Of a stretch of DNA of 64,000 bases, positions 39,509-54,105 are shown piece by piece. Made by a program: the position numbers and the translations under genes. Below the pieces are notes generated by a model. It searched no databases. It worked only from the letters and a program-made list of their open reading frames with translations, and had not been told where the DNA came from. This DNA is from Daphnia carinata (Eukaryota > Arthropoda > Branchiopoda > Diplostraca > Daphniidae): assembly GCF_022539665.2 (NCBI RefSeq), contig NC_081336.1, forward strand, positions 7,236,278 through 7,300,277. Reading direction: 5' to 3'. Every line of letters starts with the position of its first letter. The stretch's first letter is position 1.

Positions 39509-42500
39509 ATGAATACCGTACTTGAAAAAGAAGATATTTTAGTGCATGCTGCAGAGTTCATCAAAGGTAAGTTGGTTGGTTTTTTTTTTACTAAATTCCA
39601 TAGTTAACTTATAGTACAATGAAATTATTGTCTTTCCAGATCAACTCTACTTTGCCACTTTAAAGGTTTCTATCAGACCCAAATCCACACCAGACACCCA
39701 CTATTTCTGCATAGATGATCAGCTCGTGTACAGAAACTTTTATTCAGACTTTGGGCCGCTTAACTTGGCTATGCTCTACCGGTACTGCCACAAACTCAAT
39801 CGCAAGTTGAAGGTAAATATCTGTTCATTTTTGTTTAATTCTTTAACTCGGTGTATGATTTAATTCAAACCTCACATTGTGTTCCTTAATTTTAATTGTA
39901 TGCCCAACTTATTCTTGAGGGAAGAATTTGATTAGGAATCGTCTTCATGATTCAGCTATCGTTGCCGTAACATGCATCTTCACCTGCGTGTCTTCGTCGA
40001 ATCCCTCAAGGGCTCCATTTAAATACCGTTTGGTTGCGCACGTCAATTGGACGTGATTTTTCGATTAGATTTTATGCCTGTGGCTCAGAGAGTCAAGGGC
40101 AAACGGAGGTGAAAACATCCGCGTCTGAAGTTACAATAACAAAGCAGCTATTACAAAGTACTGGCACCAGCTGCCAACCAGAGGTTGGCTGAGACCTGGC
40201 AAACCATTCAAGGTTTTCTTTATCACGCCTGCTGGCATTTTGCAGATTGCTAGCACGCATCTTCTTTTTTAGCAAGTCGCCAAAAGAGAAAAAACTCAAA
40301 TTTTACCGGATGGCTTTTTGCACTATTCCCTCCTGATGTTTCCTTTTTTTTTTTGTTGTTTTTTTGTTCTCTTTTCGGCTTTCCCCATTCTAAAAAGTGC
40401 GCCGTTTCGTTTGCCTCGTGTACCGAACGGCCCTGGAGCGTTGGCGAATGAATGAACGGGAAGTCCTATTTAGTTGGCGGCGATAGCCGCACCTCCCATT
40501 TCACCTCTGCGCAATTATTTACGGTGGGAGAGACTGTGAGTTGACTACCATGAAAAGCAATAAAAAAAAAACACCGATTAAATAGAAAAGGAAAGGATAG
40601 GCAATAAAAGTTCCATGTCTATTTTCTCCTTCCTGTTGAAAATAGCCTCGTTATCCAATCACTCTCGTTGCCTCTAACACAAGACTGATGTTTTTTTCTT
40701 TTTGACATTTCGAATTTCAGGCACCCAATCTGGCCAAGAAGTGCATTGTCCATTACACAACTGAAGACCAACATAAGAGGGCCAATGCTGCCATGTTAAT
40801 AGGCTCCTACGCTGTAAGTTGGGCTGATCTCCAAAATACTCCACCTGAATTTTGTTTTCCTTCCATTTTCCCCCATCTCTTCCTTTTTCGTTCTGCCGCA
40901 TCAGCGCTCCTTAAAGTAAATGTTGTTTGCCGTGGTGCTATGCTTTCTCCCGTTTTTCGTCCGCACATTGAATGAACAATGTTTTGAGCCCTTCGGCCAA
41001 ACGAGACATGCACGCTTAATTTGGAGTGCCCTTTGCCGTCCTTCTTCGTCTCCTCCTTAATCTGTTCTTCCCCCTCTTTCGGTTTCTTTCTGAATCCTAA
41101 TTTTCAATCTAACATGTCAATTTTTATTGTTTTTTTCTTTTTTATTTGTAGGTGATTTATTTAAACAAGAGCCCGGAAGAAGCTTTCCGGTTATTGACGA
41201 GTGGAAACAGCCCACCCTTTTTACCGTTTAGGTATGCATTTTTCATCAATGACATTCATGTCGATCGTAAATTAATCAAATTTATTTTACATCAGAGATG
41301 CTTCGTACGGCTGGGCCGAATACAGCATTTCTATTTTGGATTGTTTGCACGCCATCGAGAAGGCCATCAAATTCAATTTCTTTGATTTCAATGACTTTGA
41401 CGTCGAAGAATATGAACATTACGAGGTGACACTAATGAAGAACCGCCTGCCCTTTTTTATGATACAAGCTTCATTCTGTTTTTTCTTTCCCAGCGAGTGG
41501 AAAATGGCGACTTTAATTGGATTATTCCTGGCAAGTTTATTGCATTTTGTGGCCCGCATTCCACTAAGAATGAGGAAGAAGGTGTGTTGGACAAGTCTGC
41601 GTGATAAGCCAAGAACACAAGTTGCTTTAACAACGTTGTTCTATTTTTTTTTTCTTCGCGCCAGGCCAACACACCCCCGAATCCTATTTCAACTACTTTC
41701 GCGAGTACAACGTAACGACCATTGTTCGGCTGAATAAGCGCATCTACGATGCAGCCCGTTTTACTCGAGGGGGATTCCAACACCGAGACCTGTTCTTTAC
41801 CGATGGCAGCACGCCCAGCGACCTCATCATGGAGCGCTTCTTGAACATTTGCGAAGCGACTAGCGGCGCCGTGGCAGTTCATTGTAAAGGTACGAACCAA
41901 TTTCCGTCTACTGCGTCTCTAGTACGCCGACTAACCCTGTTCACTCGTTCTACTTGTAGCTGGACTGGGGCGGACGGGTACGCTTATCGCCTGCTACATG
42001 ATGAAGCATTACCGCATGACTGCCCACGAGACCATTGCTTGGCTGAGGATCTGCCGGCCTGGCTGCGTCATTGGTCACCAGCAAACTTGGGTGGAAAGGT
42101 ACTTTGGATTTTGGTAACACTTTGAGATTGCATTTTGGAATAACGAGCTCTTTTAATTCTTTACAGCAAACAATTACAGATGTGGCTACAGAAAGATGAA
42201 TACGACAACGCTCACAATGGGCAGTCTTTAGGGATAGTTTGTGCTTATCCTGTCCATAGTTTTAAACAGCGTAAGCTGTTCGAGTCCACTGCCAATTCGA
42301 ATGCCAACCACAATAGCCGCCATGCCGGTAAAACAGCTGTTTACCTATCGGAGATATGTGTCACGGGCAGCAGCTTGAGCACGGCCAAATGTCCAAAATT
42401 AGCAGACAATGGCAATCGAATCAACGACGATTCTGGTGCTTCGTTGCAAGAGACCACCTGTCGATCCTTGATTTGCATCAACAACACGACAGAGAAAGAA

Positions 42501-44262
42501 GCCGACAGTGGTAGCGTCCGCAGCATCCTCAACATTTTGGACAGTTTTAAATTGGAAGACATGAAAGAGGACAAGACTTCGGCGTCCAATTCTGCAGGCA
42601 ATAAATCGGTGCTCACGGTTGCAGAGAGTACGTTGTTGGCTGTTCCGGTTGATCCGAACGCCAACGCCACCGTCAAGCAAGAGCCGCTCAAGGAGAAAAA
42701 GGGCAGCGTGTTCAACGAAGAATGTCTCGTTAACGGCATGTCGCAGGGTGACCGCCTTCAGCAGATCAAATCACTCCGACGACACGCAAGAGCAACGACA
42801 ACCGGAGCTCTAAAGTAAACAATTGTCATGGCGTTGAATTAATTTGGTGTTCTATTAAAAACGATGTTTTTTTTTTTTGTTTCAACGCAGGAACTGTGAT
42901 GATATCGTCCTGCATAGAAGCAACAAGGCAGTCGTCAAGAGCTCTGATTTGAGGTGAATTTTTGAAATTGTATGTGACGTATACCATTTTTCTTTTAAAA
43001 TGGGAAATGTATTTCGTAGGCCAACTGACGAGGCTACCCGTATCCGTAGCCGAACGTCTCAGCGTTTGCAGACGATTGGCCAGGGAGGCATTCTTCTGCC
43101 ATCTCCGCTCAAATCGAACCGAGTGAGTTCGGCTCTGACTGTCGGTGCATCTCTTCTCAATTCGTCACAAGGCAGCAACAGCAGCGGTGGTAGTGGAAGA
43201 TCACCCAAAACCATCGACGATGACGGTAAAGTGAGTGGCGAAGGTACTCCAGCGGGATACAAACGCGTTACGAGGTCTACCACTACGACAAAAAGGTGAA
43301 CAGACATTTTTTAAAAATAGTAATTCAGATCAGCTTTTATTTATTTGTTTTGCTCAACACAACCACCGGCATCGCCTTTATTCGCAAAGCTTTTGGGTTG
43401 GTTGTTCGTGAATTAACCGATAGTGCTTAACAACGTGTCAATTAATATTGGGGTCGATGCACCTGCCCAGTTTTCCGTGTGTATAACAGAACCCGTTCCT
43501 CTTTCTACTGAGAATTAAGCTTTGTTCGATCACGATTGATGACAATTATGGTGGGGGGGGGGGGTAGTTGTTGAGGCCTTTGAAGAGGGAGGATTCAGAT
43601 TGACATCGTCGGGTTGCTTGAGATTCGATTCGTTGTTTCATTGACAAACTTTTTTTTTCTTTTCTTTTTATTTTGTATTTTGTTTTTTTTTCGCCAGACA
43701 TGCTTGGCTGCTGAGCTCGGGTTGTGGTGTCTATCATGGCCATGCAGGCTCCTCATCTTCTCGTCTTTTGCGATTGTCGCTAGGTGCGAGTAAGCGGGCG
43801 GCGGCAACGTCGTCGGGGGGAATGCTGGGGCGTAATGGCCACCACATGGTCACGTCCCCACATTCCACTTCAGTGGAAGTTCCTCCACCCTCCTCTTCCA
43901 TCTCCTCTTCCCCAACTGCTACCGGCTTCTGTGACTTGAAGACCAAGAGGAAAATCAGAGAGAAAACTTTAAAAACGAACCGTTTGTCAAGCCCATCTTC
44001 TGGCCCGTGTCCTGTCATGCCACGCGATCCCATGACGGACGGCCCGGTCGGTAAGACGTCGCGTACGATCGCGTCTCGCCGGCCGTTGACACGTTCCGTC
44101 CTACGCGCATCTCTGTCGCCATTGGGCTCTGGCCCGATAACTCCGTCCGGCAGCAGCGCCAGTAAAAAAGTATTGGCTCATCACAGCTCGCCGTCAGTGA
44201 AAGCGTCGGGTGTTGCTCATCCGCGTCGCCTTCTGGCAACTCACGCCCCTCTGCCAAAATAA
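39509..44262 (+). CDS. CDC14: Cdc14-type dual-specificity protein phosphatase, 12 exons, 845 aa
   Basis: Exons: 39509-39566, 39640-39812, 40721-40813, 41152-41231, 41296-41425, 41494-41581, 41665-41889, 41960-42098, 42167-42814, 42891-42953, 43020-43295 and 43698-44262 (TAA). All junctions are GT/AG and in phase (2538 nt). The N-terminal half matches the Cdc14 A and B domains almost without gaps ([55 protein letters not shown]). The tail, about 500 residues, is low-complexity. Cdc14 reverses Cdk phosphorylation at SP/TP sites and acts in mitotic exit, cytokinesis, ciliogenesis or DNA repair depending on the lineage. The start is the first ATG of an exon that fits the family's N-terminus. Confidence 0.93.
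41665..42098 (+). CDS. CDC14: Cdc14 catalytic core (exons 7-8)
   Basis: The general-acid loop [10 protein letters not shown] (D254) lies in exon 7. The PTP signature HCKAGLGRTG is split by the intron 41890-41959: nucleophile C281 is in exon 7 and the arginine R287 in exon 8. The following [27 protein letters not shown] is typical of Cdc14, and RICRPG helps bind the substrate. No catalytic residue is missing, so the enzyme should be active. Confidence 0.93.
42167..44262 (+). CDS. CDC14: Cdc14 low-complexity C-terminal tail (exons 9-12)
   Basis: This encodes residues of about 329-845, rich in Ser, Thr, Lys and Arg with several SP/TP sites and basic clusters ([15 protein letters not shown] near 43940). 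That suits a regulatory tail phosphorylated by Cdk and carrying nuclear or centrosomal signals, which is inference. Exon 9 would stop at TAA 42816-42818 if the donor at 42815 were not used. An intron-retaining transcript would therefore give a protein of about 546 residues. The last exon contains long Ser/Pro runs. Confidence 0.8.
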
Positions 44263-45690
44263 TACCAAGGAATGTGAATCCATTTCTCTCACACCCGCGT
44301 AAAACAATCGTTACATACCCCGATTTTCGTCTCTCGTAAAGACGTACGCGCACTTGACGTCGCTACTGACCATTTACAATCTCATCTTTACAATCAGAAT
44401 TTTATTAGATTTTTTTTTTTCAAATTTGGAAAATAGTAATTATAATAATGTGTTTTCTTTATGTTCCTAAGATTCGATTCAAAATTCGATTTCGGTTATC
44501 GGTTTTTTTGAACGGTTAGTCCCGAAGGAAGGACGTATTTCACACAAATGGTCGATACTTCGTGTTGTTTTTTTTACTCCCGACCCTGTATCGAAATCTT
44601 TACTGTCCAATTTCGTTTGAGTTCATACGATATTGTTACACACTGACAAAGCTACTCGTCCGACTACCCAATTAGGATTTTGTTTGGTTGCTGCTGCTAA
44701 ATTAACGAAATTAGAATTTAAATACTTGTCTTCTTGACTTGGCTTTTTCAATGGGTTTTGGTTGCAATATTATTTGATTTTCGATGGTTTGTGTCCTTTA
44801 CAATATTCTGCCTATTCCCTTCACGTTTTGAATGCAAAGCCGCAATCTGCTTTTAACCTACTCACTTTAGTCGCACCTGCTATTCTCCTCCTTACAAACA
44901 TATTCTTGGTTTTTATCCTATTTTTTTTTTATCATCGTTTCTTCTGTTTGATATTTTTTAGCATAAAGACTTCGCTGCGGACCGTAAATCGACGCTAGTG
45001 AACGGATCATGTATTTTCATTTTTTTTTTTTTTACACTATCCCCGAGCGAACGCTCATCTCATCCTGTCAGACTATGTCCTTGCTAACTGCTTTGGGTAT
45101 TAGCATTTTATGTACTTTTTTTTTATTATTTCTTATTTTAAGATGTGGTGACCCGGTAGTAATTTTGACAGCCTTTTGTTTCAGGCCTTTTTTTTTTTCT
45201 TTTTCGTCTATATTTCTATTTTAGTATTTTGCACCAAATGCCACTTCTGATTTTTTTCTACTGCCTTCTGTTTTTTTTTCCTCTGATCTTTTACGTGTGC
45301 CATTGTATGATTTTATTTCCTTTATTTTTTTGCTGACAAACAAAATAATACGCTGCCATTTAACGCACGCTTTTCCCTTTTAATCTTAAACACAAACAAA
45401 CATTGGCGAGTGTATGCTTCGCGGAGTATTTCATTTGCATTATAGAAATGGTACTTAAAAGGTGAAACCGATTTCCAACTCTATTCCATCCCCCTCCCCT
45501 TTGTGACAATGGGACAGTATGGCGCAATACGAGAAGAAAATTCTGGCCGTGCAAGACACTAAAATTGCAAGATCATGCAAAGGAAGTAGACCTCGCCTTT
45601 TGGGAGTGCCGAACGATTTTCTTTCGGGTTTCATGTTCCTCATTAACACAATATGTCGTTAAAGAAACCAGCAAACGAAAAAAAAAGTAA
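44263..45690. other. Cdc14 3' UTR and downstream spacer
   Basis: AT-rich, with poly-T tracts up to about 45330. I see no coding exon or clear polyadenylation signal. Short open frames on - around 45360-45650 have no recognisable content. Confidence 0.5.
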
Positions 45691-46032
45691 AATATATCTT
45701 TATTACTAATTGGACGATCTTGTAGTCGTTTTTATTTATTTACTAATTCGTTCATCTTCTTGTGATGAAACAGTCTGGAAATCCAAGAATGTTCACCTTG
45801 TGTCTTAATTTCAAAATAACAATACTGGAAAAGCGAAGGAAATTGTGGCAAACATTTACAGGGAAATCCCAAATTAACTGACGTGCTTGTTGTGAATTTA
45901 GTTTCCCGATAGGGATTAGGCCTAAATGAGGGGGACCATAATTAGTATTGTTGCTACCACTAGATGGTGGTTAGTGGTGTCGGAGATTTGGGACCGTTTT
46001 TGGGTGAAGTTCACTAATATTTAAACGTTTAG

Positions 46033-46122
46033 TATGGCAATCCGTTTTACCCAAAATAAAAATAAAAAATATTGGCCTTTTTTTCTGTTTTACTGCTACC
46101 GCCATCTACCGGCAATATTTCT
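46033..46122 (+). repeat. dispersed repeat R1, copy 1
   Basis: It starts TATGGCAATCCGTTTTACCC, continues through an A-rich stretch and ATTGGCCTTTTT, and ends CTGCTACCGCCATCTACCGG. It recurs at 52065-52155 and 52536-52623, and as a 5' fragment at 57377-57396. I saw no terminal inverted repeats. It could be a short interspersed element or part of a larger one. Confidence 0.75.
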
Positions 46123-46689
46123 AGCTAATTCTCTACATACACTGACCGAAAAACATTTTAAGCCCGAATAAATAAGCCCGAATAAATAAGCCCGACTTTT
46201 TTCGGTCGGGGCTAAAAAAATTTTCTGAAAAAATTGACACTCATCGGAATTGGTTGAATATCACAGGGTATACTCAAAATTGAATGCTGATTCCGGGAAA
46301 ATTGCTATTTTTTTCATTAGGTTAATCGTTTTTTAAACACACTAAATATTTGGCACAATGCTAACGCGATGCAGCAGAAATATTCGTTAAAAATGGGATT
46401 GCCATATTGCCATATTTTTCATGATTTCTTATCATACGTCTGTGAACCGAAGGGCCGAAGGACGTTCATTCCGAAATATGGGCATATGGCAGGTGTGGAT
46501 CGGTTAACTAATTATGGTTGGATCTACCTTCGGTTAACAAAAAGAGAACAGCTGACTATCTGTCGGACATCCCGGTGTGACAAGTTCGTGGCAGAAGCAT
46601 CCTAAAAAGTCAGCGTAATATAGTACTGTTTCATCCATTATTTTAGATGACATCCTTTAAATCACATCAGTTAAAATTCCAAGCCTTTT

Positions 46690-46980
46690 AATAGATTCAT
46701 CCAACTATCAGCAAGAGTCAGCTTCGGGATTGTGAGCCCTGAGCAAATACAACGACGAGCCATATTCAAATTGTAGCACAAAATTCGTACAGCCGTGATT
46801 ATTCGCAAACACCTATCCAGTAGGAAATGTTTGACAGGCAAATGGTACACAAAAGTTCCATAAGTATCAATTTAATGAACAGATTTTTTTCATCAAGGCT
46901 TTGAGACAACTGCCATGTAGCTTCTCATTGCCGGATGGAACAAGGATCTCCATCGTCATCAGAGATGTTACACATGGTAA
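46690..46980 (+). repeat. dispersed repeat R2, copy 1 (next to the vasa pseudogene)
   Basis: Shares ordered blocks with about 52838-53320: a GAGCCCT block, a block around CCATATTCAAATTGTAGCAC, the CAAATGGTAC block, and GATGTTACxxxTGGTAATG before an AT-rich stretch. It lies just 5' of the vasa-like pseudogene. The second copy may be an independent fragment of the same source locus. Confidence 0.55.
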
Positions 46981-47105
46981 TGCATTTCTACAGATCTATA
47001 TAATCTAATTTGTTTCATTTTGGTCTACATTTTTTCTGTCCAGGGTCACGAGGTAAGTGTTTTCGTGTATTCGTAGTGTGATTACTTTAATGTGGTTATA
47101 CCCCT

Positions 47106-49191
<2,086 letters not shown>

Positions 49192-49469
49192 ACTCAATGT
49201 CGTTCACTTGGTTGGCTTATTTTGGAGTAATCGAAAACTAAAATTCGTATCCAAGAACATATTGAAACTTGCGAACTTGCAATGTCTGTTTGAAAATTTG
49301 ATTACGTGTTTATTTTGCTAACCCATATACCTGAATACAGAACAAATTCGTTTTGTGTAAGGAAACAGTTGATGGTAATATTTGGTATTATATTTCTCCA
49401 CTTTTGGTGCGTTTTTTTAAATTTATCAAATAACTACGTAGCTATCAAAATCTCAAGCAATGTATGCAA

Positions 49470-49542
49470 GGACAGTTATGGCATACCGGTAGCATGCTGT
49501 CCTATAGTGCGTAAGGTCTGTGGTTCGAATCCCAGAATGGTT
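49470..49542 (+). tRNA. tRNA-like sequence, probably pseudo
   Basis: It has an A-box-like GGCATACCGGTAGCATG and a good B-box-like GGTTCGAATCC at the right distance. The T-stem does not pair fully, so it is probably a decayed or SINE-derived copy. Confidence 0.35.
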
Positions 49543-49705
49543 AATATTGCTTAGCGCAGTCGTCGCAGAAAAAATCTGGAAAGCTGGCGTGGGCGTCCAA
49601 AAAAAATCTGGGACGCTACCGATCGTCGAGACGAAAGAATTTTTCCTTTTTTTGCCATTTTTCGTTATTTCGACAAATAAACGTTTCTTGTGAAGAAAAA
49701 AAGGC

Positions 49706-49780
49706 GCCCGGCGAACCTGAGCATTGAACCCTAGACCTTCGGCTTCTGAAGCCGATGCTCTACCATTTAGCTATTTCACA
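49706..49780 (-). tRNA. tRNA-like sequence with possible CAG anticodon, probably pseudo
   Basis: On the - strand it shows an A-box-like TAGCTAAATGGTAGAGC and a 5-bp anticodon stem TCGGC/GCCGA around TTCAGAA (anticodon CAG if read literally). A B-box-like GGGTTCAATGC follows. There is no long variable arm, as a leucine tRNA would have, and the T-stem is imperfect. Confidence 0.4.
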
Positions 49781-50400
49781 TATTTTAATACTACTATTAC
49801 TAATAGTGAATTTTGTAATAAGGTTTGGACTTGGAAAAAAAAAGCAAGCCTCGTTTTTGTTTCCTGACCATTCACTGGCTCAAAACATCGAAGCCAAGAC
49901 CCAGGCCACTTGCCTTTCCGAATACCAATACCTAAGATAGCCGATTACCCATTTTTTTCTCTGACGGAGGTGTTTCTATCACACCATCAGTTGTACATCG
50001 AAAACCATAATTTTTCTCCCAGGTGTTCTTTGACAGAATCGGCTTCGTTTTTTTTTCCTTTTTCGTTTTTCCGACCTGCAAGTTGCCTGTGATGGCAACG
50101 ACGCATATAGCGTCGAAATAAATAATTGCCGTAGTACAAAATAGAGTTCAGACAACGTTGTGTATTTGTGAAACACAGAAAAAGAAAACAGGAATTTTTG
50201 AATTTTTTACAAAAAGAACAAAACAAATATGGAAAAATCCACCATTTTTATCTAAATCGAAAAGCGTGCATCAACACACACAGCCCCGTTGCACGACAAC
50301 AGAACTCTAAAACTTGTTTTTTTTTTTGTTTTTTTCTTTGTTTTTTTTTTTTTTTCTTTTCCCCATAGAAAATGAAAGAAAAATGAGAAATACTCCTTAC

Positions 50401-50517
50401 CGCTGCTGATGTTGCTGGAAGGGAATTAATGGTTGACTGTCGTCAGCCACTGGATGGAGAAGATTCGTAGCTGATGTCACTGCTCTTCCGACGACGATCT
50501 TTGACGCTTTGATCCAG
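50401..50517 (-). other. orphan coding-like exon
   Basis: On the - strand, an acceptor (CGTCCTCCAG) and a donor (CG/GTAAGG) bracket 117 nt that is richer in GC than its surroundings. One frame is open from end to end (ASKIVVGRAVTSATNLL, then PLIPFQQHQQ). Another encodes a Ser/Arg-rich peptide (KDRRRKSSDISYESSPSSG) and ends in TGA. I cannot choose between them, recognise the parent gene, or find neighbouring exons. Confidence 0.3.
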
Positions 50518-50728
50518 CTGGAGGACGTGAAGTTAATTTATAAGGAAAACGTGAAATTGGAATAAGGATTGGAGTGAATTTAGGAATATGTGGATGGACC
50601 CCTTGCATTTTATGCTAATGGCATACAATTATCGGAAGTGCTCATCAATTGGCTATGAACGTGTAAAGGGTCAGCAGCAAACACCAAACTGCAATCAGAA
50701 TCTCTTCATTGGTAGAACACAGGTAGAA

Positions 50729-51602
50729 TATTATCCTAGCTGGTAAAAGTCTTGCTGGTAATCTCTTACTAGAGATACCACAATTTGTACTATTAACTTT
50801 CTGATAAAAGTTCTGCTTTGTTATCTGCAAGGAATGTGGTCTTGATCACAATAGCATGCTTAATGCTGTCAAACTTAAGCTGATATGAAAAGCCGGTGCA
50901 ATACCTTCTAAGGCAAAGAAGCCAGGATGCATGCTGTATCACCAGGAGAAGCCTTTATGTAAAAAACTGCTTGACCTGCAATTGACGGAAGAAGAACAAA
51001 AGTTAATGCACAAATAACTTGTTAAATTAACAGTAAAGTTTTTTTTTTTATTTTCACTTGAAAACTATAATATTTTCCCCATGCTATGATAGGCTACAGC
51101 TCTTCAGAATATGAACAGAAGAACGCTCATTCTATATTCATTGTGAATCTCCCTGCAAATCAGTCCAGAATGGTATGACCTGAAATGAAATTTTTCGAGT
51201 GGTTGTTTACAAATTCAACAAAGAAAACAGGTATGTATGAAATATTCATTGTTTGGAAAAACCCAAAATTATCACATGATGGGAATATTGGTAATGCATA
51301 TAGCACCTTTAGCGTAGTAAGCTCAGCTATTATCAAAATTGCACCAGGCTGCTCCTCCATAAAGTATCAGTTCATTTTATCAAACACTGTGTCAGAAATG
51401 AGCGAAGTCATAGCAACAGACATCTACTACTACAAAGAAAATGGGAATCATTTAAATCCAGTTCATTTTGTAGTTTAATGTACCCAAACGAGAAGCCGTT
51501 TATCAGGGCTGGAATTAACCCATAACTCATAACTTAAACCGAGTACACAATACAACAGTATTTTAAAACTTCATTTAAACTTAACAAGGAAAACAGATGT
51601 GT
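50729..51602 (+). repeat. long dispersed repeat R3, copy 1
   Basis: About 870 nt aligned by eye with 63060-63932, with small indels. Both copies can be read in part as protein around the segment LQLTEEEQKLMHK. Here the frame has a stop after LMHK, whereas copy 2 stays open a little further. The copies begin at TTATCCTAGCTGGTAAAAG and end at ACAAGGAAAACAGATGTGTA. No known family was recognised. It may be a mobile element or a duplicated gene fragment. Confidence 0.7.
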
Positions 51603-51970
51603 ACACCCATCCTGAGATCCAATGCCAAGCGAAATGGAACGGTTGACAGAACAGCTGACAGAGCAGTTGTAAAGGCCATGAAAATGAATTGTTATTTCTC
51701 CGAGAGATGTCTCGAAAATATTCAGAACATTTATCATCGTGCAGAACACTTCACAACGTGTGACTGAGTAGGTTAACGGTAAAGCGTTAGCGAGTGAAAG
51801 CAAAGCTCTGGGGTTCAAATCTCACTGTTGGAATGGTTGAGGGATATCATCGAGAACCAAGAAATTTTATATTAGGAAGTGAAAATTGTGTGAGGTAAGC
51901 CTTAATTTAACTACCATTGCTATCGTAGTCCATAGCTGAAAAATAAACCATCGGCTGGCTAAGCGCTATG
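51603..51970 (+). repeat. dispersed repeat R4, copy 1, containing a tRNA-like core
   Basis: Matches 60596-60955 over about 360 nt, from CATCCTGAGATCCAA to GGCTGGCTAA. It directly abuts the end of R3 copy 1. A tRNA-like segment at 51758-51830 lies inside, with an A-box-like AGTAGGTTAACGGTAAAGCG and B-box-like GGGTTCAAATC. The structure suits a tRNA-derived short interspersed element. Confidence 0.65.
51758..51830 (+). tRNA. tRNA-like core of repeat R4 copy 1
   Basis: Pol III-type A and B boxes are visible inside the repeat. The cloverleaf is degenerate, so I read it as a SINE promoter, not a functional tRNA. Confidence 0.35.
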
Positions 51971-52064
51971 AATGAAGTCCGCTCTCAGGATGAAGTCCCG
52001 CTTGAGTGAAAAAATGAATCTATGAATACCGTCATCTTCCTTCACATCGCTGTTTGTACACAGG

Positions 52065-52155
52065 TATGGCAATCCGTTTTACCCAAAATAAAAATAAAAA
52101 ATATTGGCCTTTTTTTCTATTTTACTGCTATCGCCATCTACCGGTCACATTTCTA
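52065..52155 (+). repeat. dispersed repeat R1, copy 2
   Basis: Almost identical to copy 1, including the A-rich middle. It ends CTGCTATCGCCATCTACCGG. Confidence 0.75.
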
Positions 52156-52535
52156 GTTATAGAATGGGCTTAAAATATTTTAGATTACTCCAAAACTATA
52201 TAAACTCTACGTAAAAACAAATTCCACTTTCGTGTTCCTTGGTTAATCTTGAATCAGAATCATCTATAGTTATCTAGATTTAATGCTATTATTTTTTAAT
52301 AGGAAAAAATTTAAGCCCGGCAATATAAGCGCGGGCTTATTTTTAAACCCAACTTTTACCGTTTTTTACGTCTTATTCAAAAACTATGAGTCCCACGAGA
52401 AAACAACCCTCACATTCGTGATGCCCGTTCAATTCTGCATCGAAACCATGTATTTAAAGCGAAATCTAAAATTTTGCCAAAATTGAAAAAGTGAGAAGGC
52501 CATAAATGTATGCAATTGATCCAAAACCGGATTTT

Positions 52536-52623
52536 TATGGCAATCCGTTTTACCCCCAAAAAAAAAAAATTTTGGCCTTTTTTTTCTTTTTTACAGCTAT
52601 GGCCATCTAGCGGCCAGATTCCT
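52536..52623 (+). repeat. dispersed repeat R1, copy 3
   Basis: Has the same 5' end. The A-rich middle is altered to CCCCC followed by poly-A, and the 3' end reads GGCCATCTAGCGGCCAG. It lies about 380 bp after copy 2, in the same orientation. Confidence 0.7.
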
Positions 52624-52837
52624 ATTTAATTTTCTCATTCATTCCTTCAGACATGGATTGGATAATATGGTTACTTGAACACTGGATTTGCAAATGCAGT
52701 ACAGCTGACTTATGTTTCACATGGTCAGTTGGAGATTTCCCAGGCAAAATTTCTAGTAACTCAGCATTTGGTACCATCTTTACTATAATTTTATACAGTA
52801 TCCTGCATGTCTCATTAATTAAGATTTAAATCCTTAT

Positions 52838-53320
52838 AGATTGTCACATCAGTGAGCAAGGTTCAGTTTAGGGATTGAGAGCCCTCAGCGACTATAACAC
52901 CTAGCCCATATTCAATTGTAGCACTTGATGGCTGCCACCGATTCTTCAAAATGCCTATCTTGTATGGAATGCTTGACAGCCAAATGGTACTCTGACGTCA
53001 CATAAATATCAATTATTTACTTTATTTACATTTATTAAAAATTTTTGAAGGAATGATTTAAACAAATGCCAAAGGTGAGACATGCTGGAAAAGCTTGATA
53101 TGAATGTGTAGACGTAGTTTTGGAATTCAGAGGTGCAGCCGGCTGTTGGGTAAAACTTCATTTAAATTTTGTTTCAATTCAATATGTTTTAGTTACTATT
53201 TGTGTGATTACGCAAAGGATCTACATCCACATCTAGGCAATGTGGATATTCTGCCATGTACATGATAAACGAGGATTCTTTTTCAACATGCAAGATGTTA
53301 CTCCCTGGTAATGCTTTTCT
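52838..53320 (+). repeat. dispersed repeat R2, copy 2
   Basis: Diverged copy of 46690-46980 with the same block order. No helicase motif was found after it, so either the helicase part did not come along or it has decayed. Confidence 0.5.
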
Positions 53321-54105
53321 GCTGAGTTTGTTTATTTTTCTAATTTTAATCGTCAATGTTGTATTAGTAAACTACTGTTGGCGGTAAAGCTGATACATTG
53401 GGAAAATGGTTATGGCAAGTGCGATGAATAAATCACCATAGGTCAGTTGTCTTGCCTTCACAATTGCAACGAAGATGAATCATGGAGTCAAAAACATTAA
53501 AAGGGTGGTACTATTTTAAATTTTTTAATTGTTTTAATTGTTTTAATTGGTGTATCGCTAAGTGCTGATACATGTGTAGAACATGCTGGAATTCATGTCA
53601 TCCTGGAGAGGACTAAAAAAAACGAGCTTTATCCACGAAGCAGCTCATTAATCATGTCCCAAACGATTGTCTGCGTCAGCCAGCAATCTTTCAATGGCTA
53701 ACAAGCATTTAATAGTTTTCAAAATCGCGGTTTGCACTCCCTAAGGCGACATTCCTCAATCCTCACCTGTCAATAGATTTGAGTGCAACCATTTTCTATT
53801 CTGAACTGTCGCCTACGAAATTCTTTTTCCATAAAATCAGGTGATATGATGTTATAATGGAAATTGTTGTCAAGACTGCCGATACCAGGTACATTGTTTA
53901 TCTTAACGTTGAGTGATCAAAACAACCAACTTCGTAACCTATCTGTTTTTTTATGGTGCATGGAACGCCCAACAGGAAAGCCCATGGAAGATCTCTGTGT
54001 CCAACACGAAGGGTTCTTCCAAACTTTCGTATTCAAGTTTTGGCTATGGTGATCATTTGCAACTGCATAGCCTTTTAGAAGCTCCTGCCAGGAATCTACA
54101 GGAAT
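53321..54105. other. unassigned sequence between repeat R2 copy 2 and a possible gene start
   Basis: Contains short open frames on both strands near 53860-54130, without a recognisable family. No RNA gene was seen. Confidence 0.35.
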
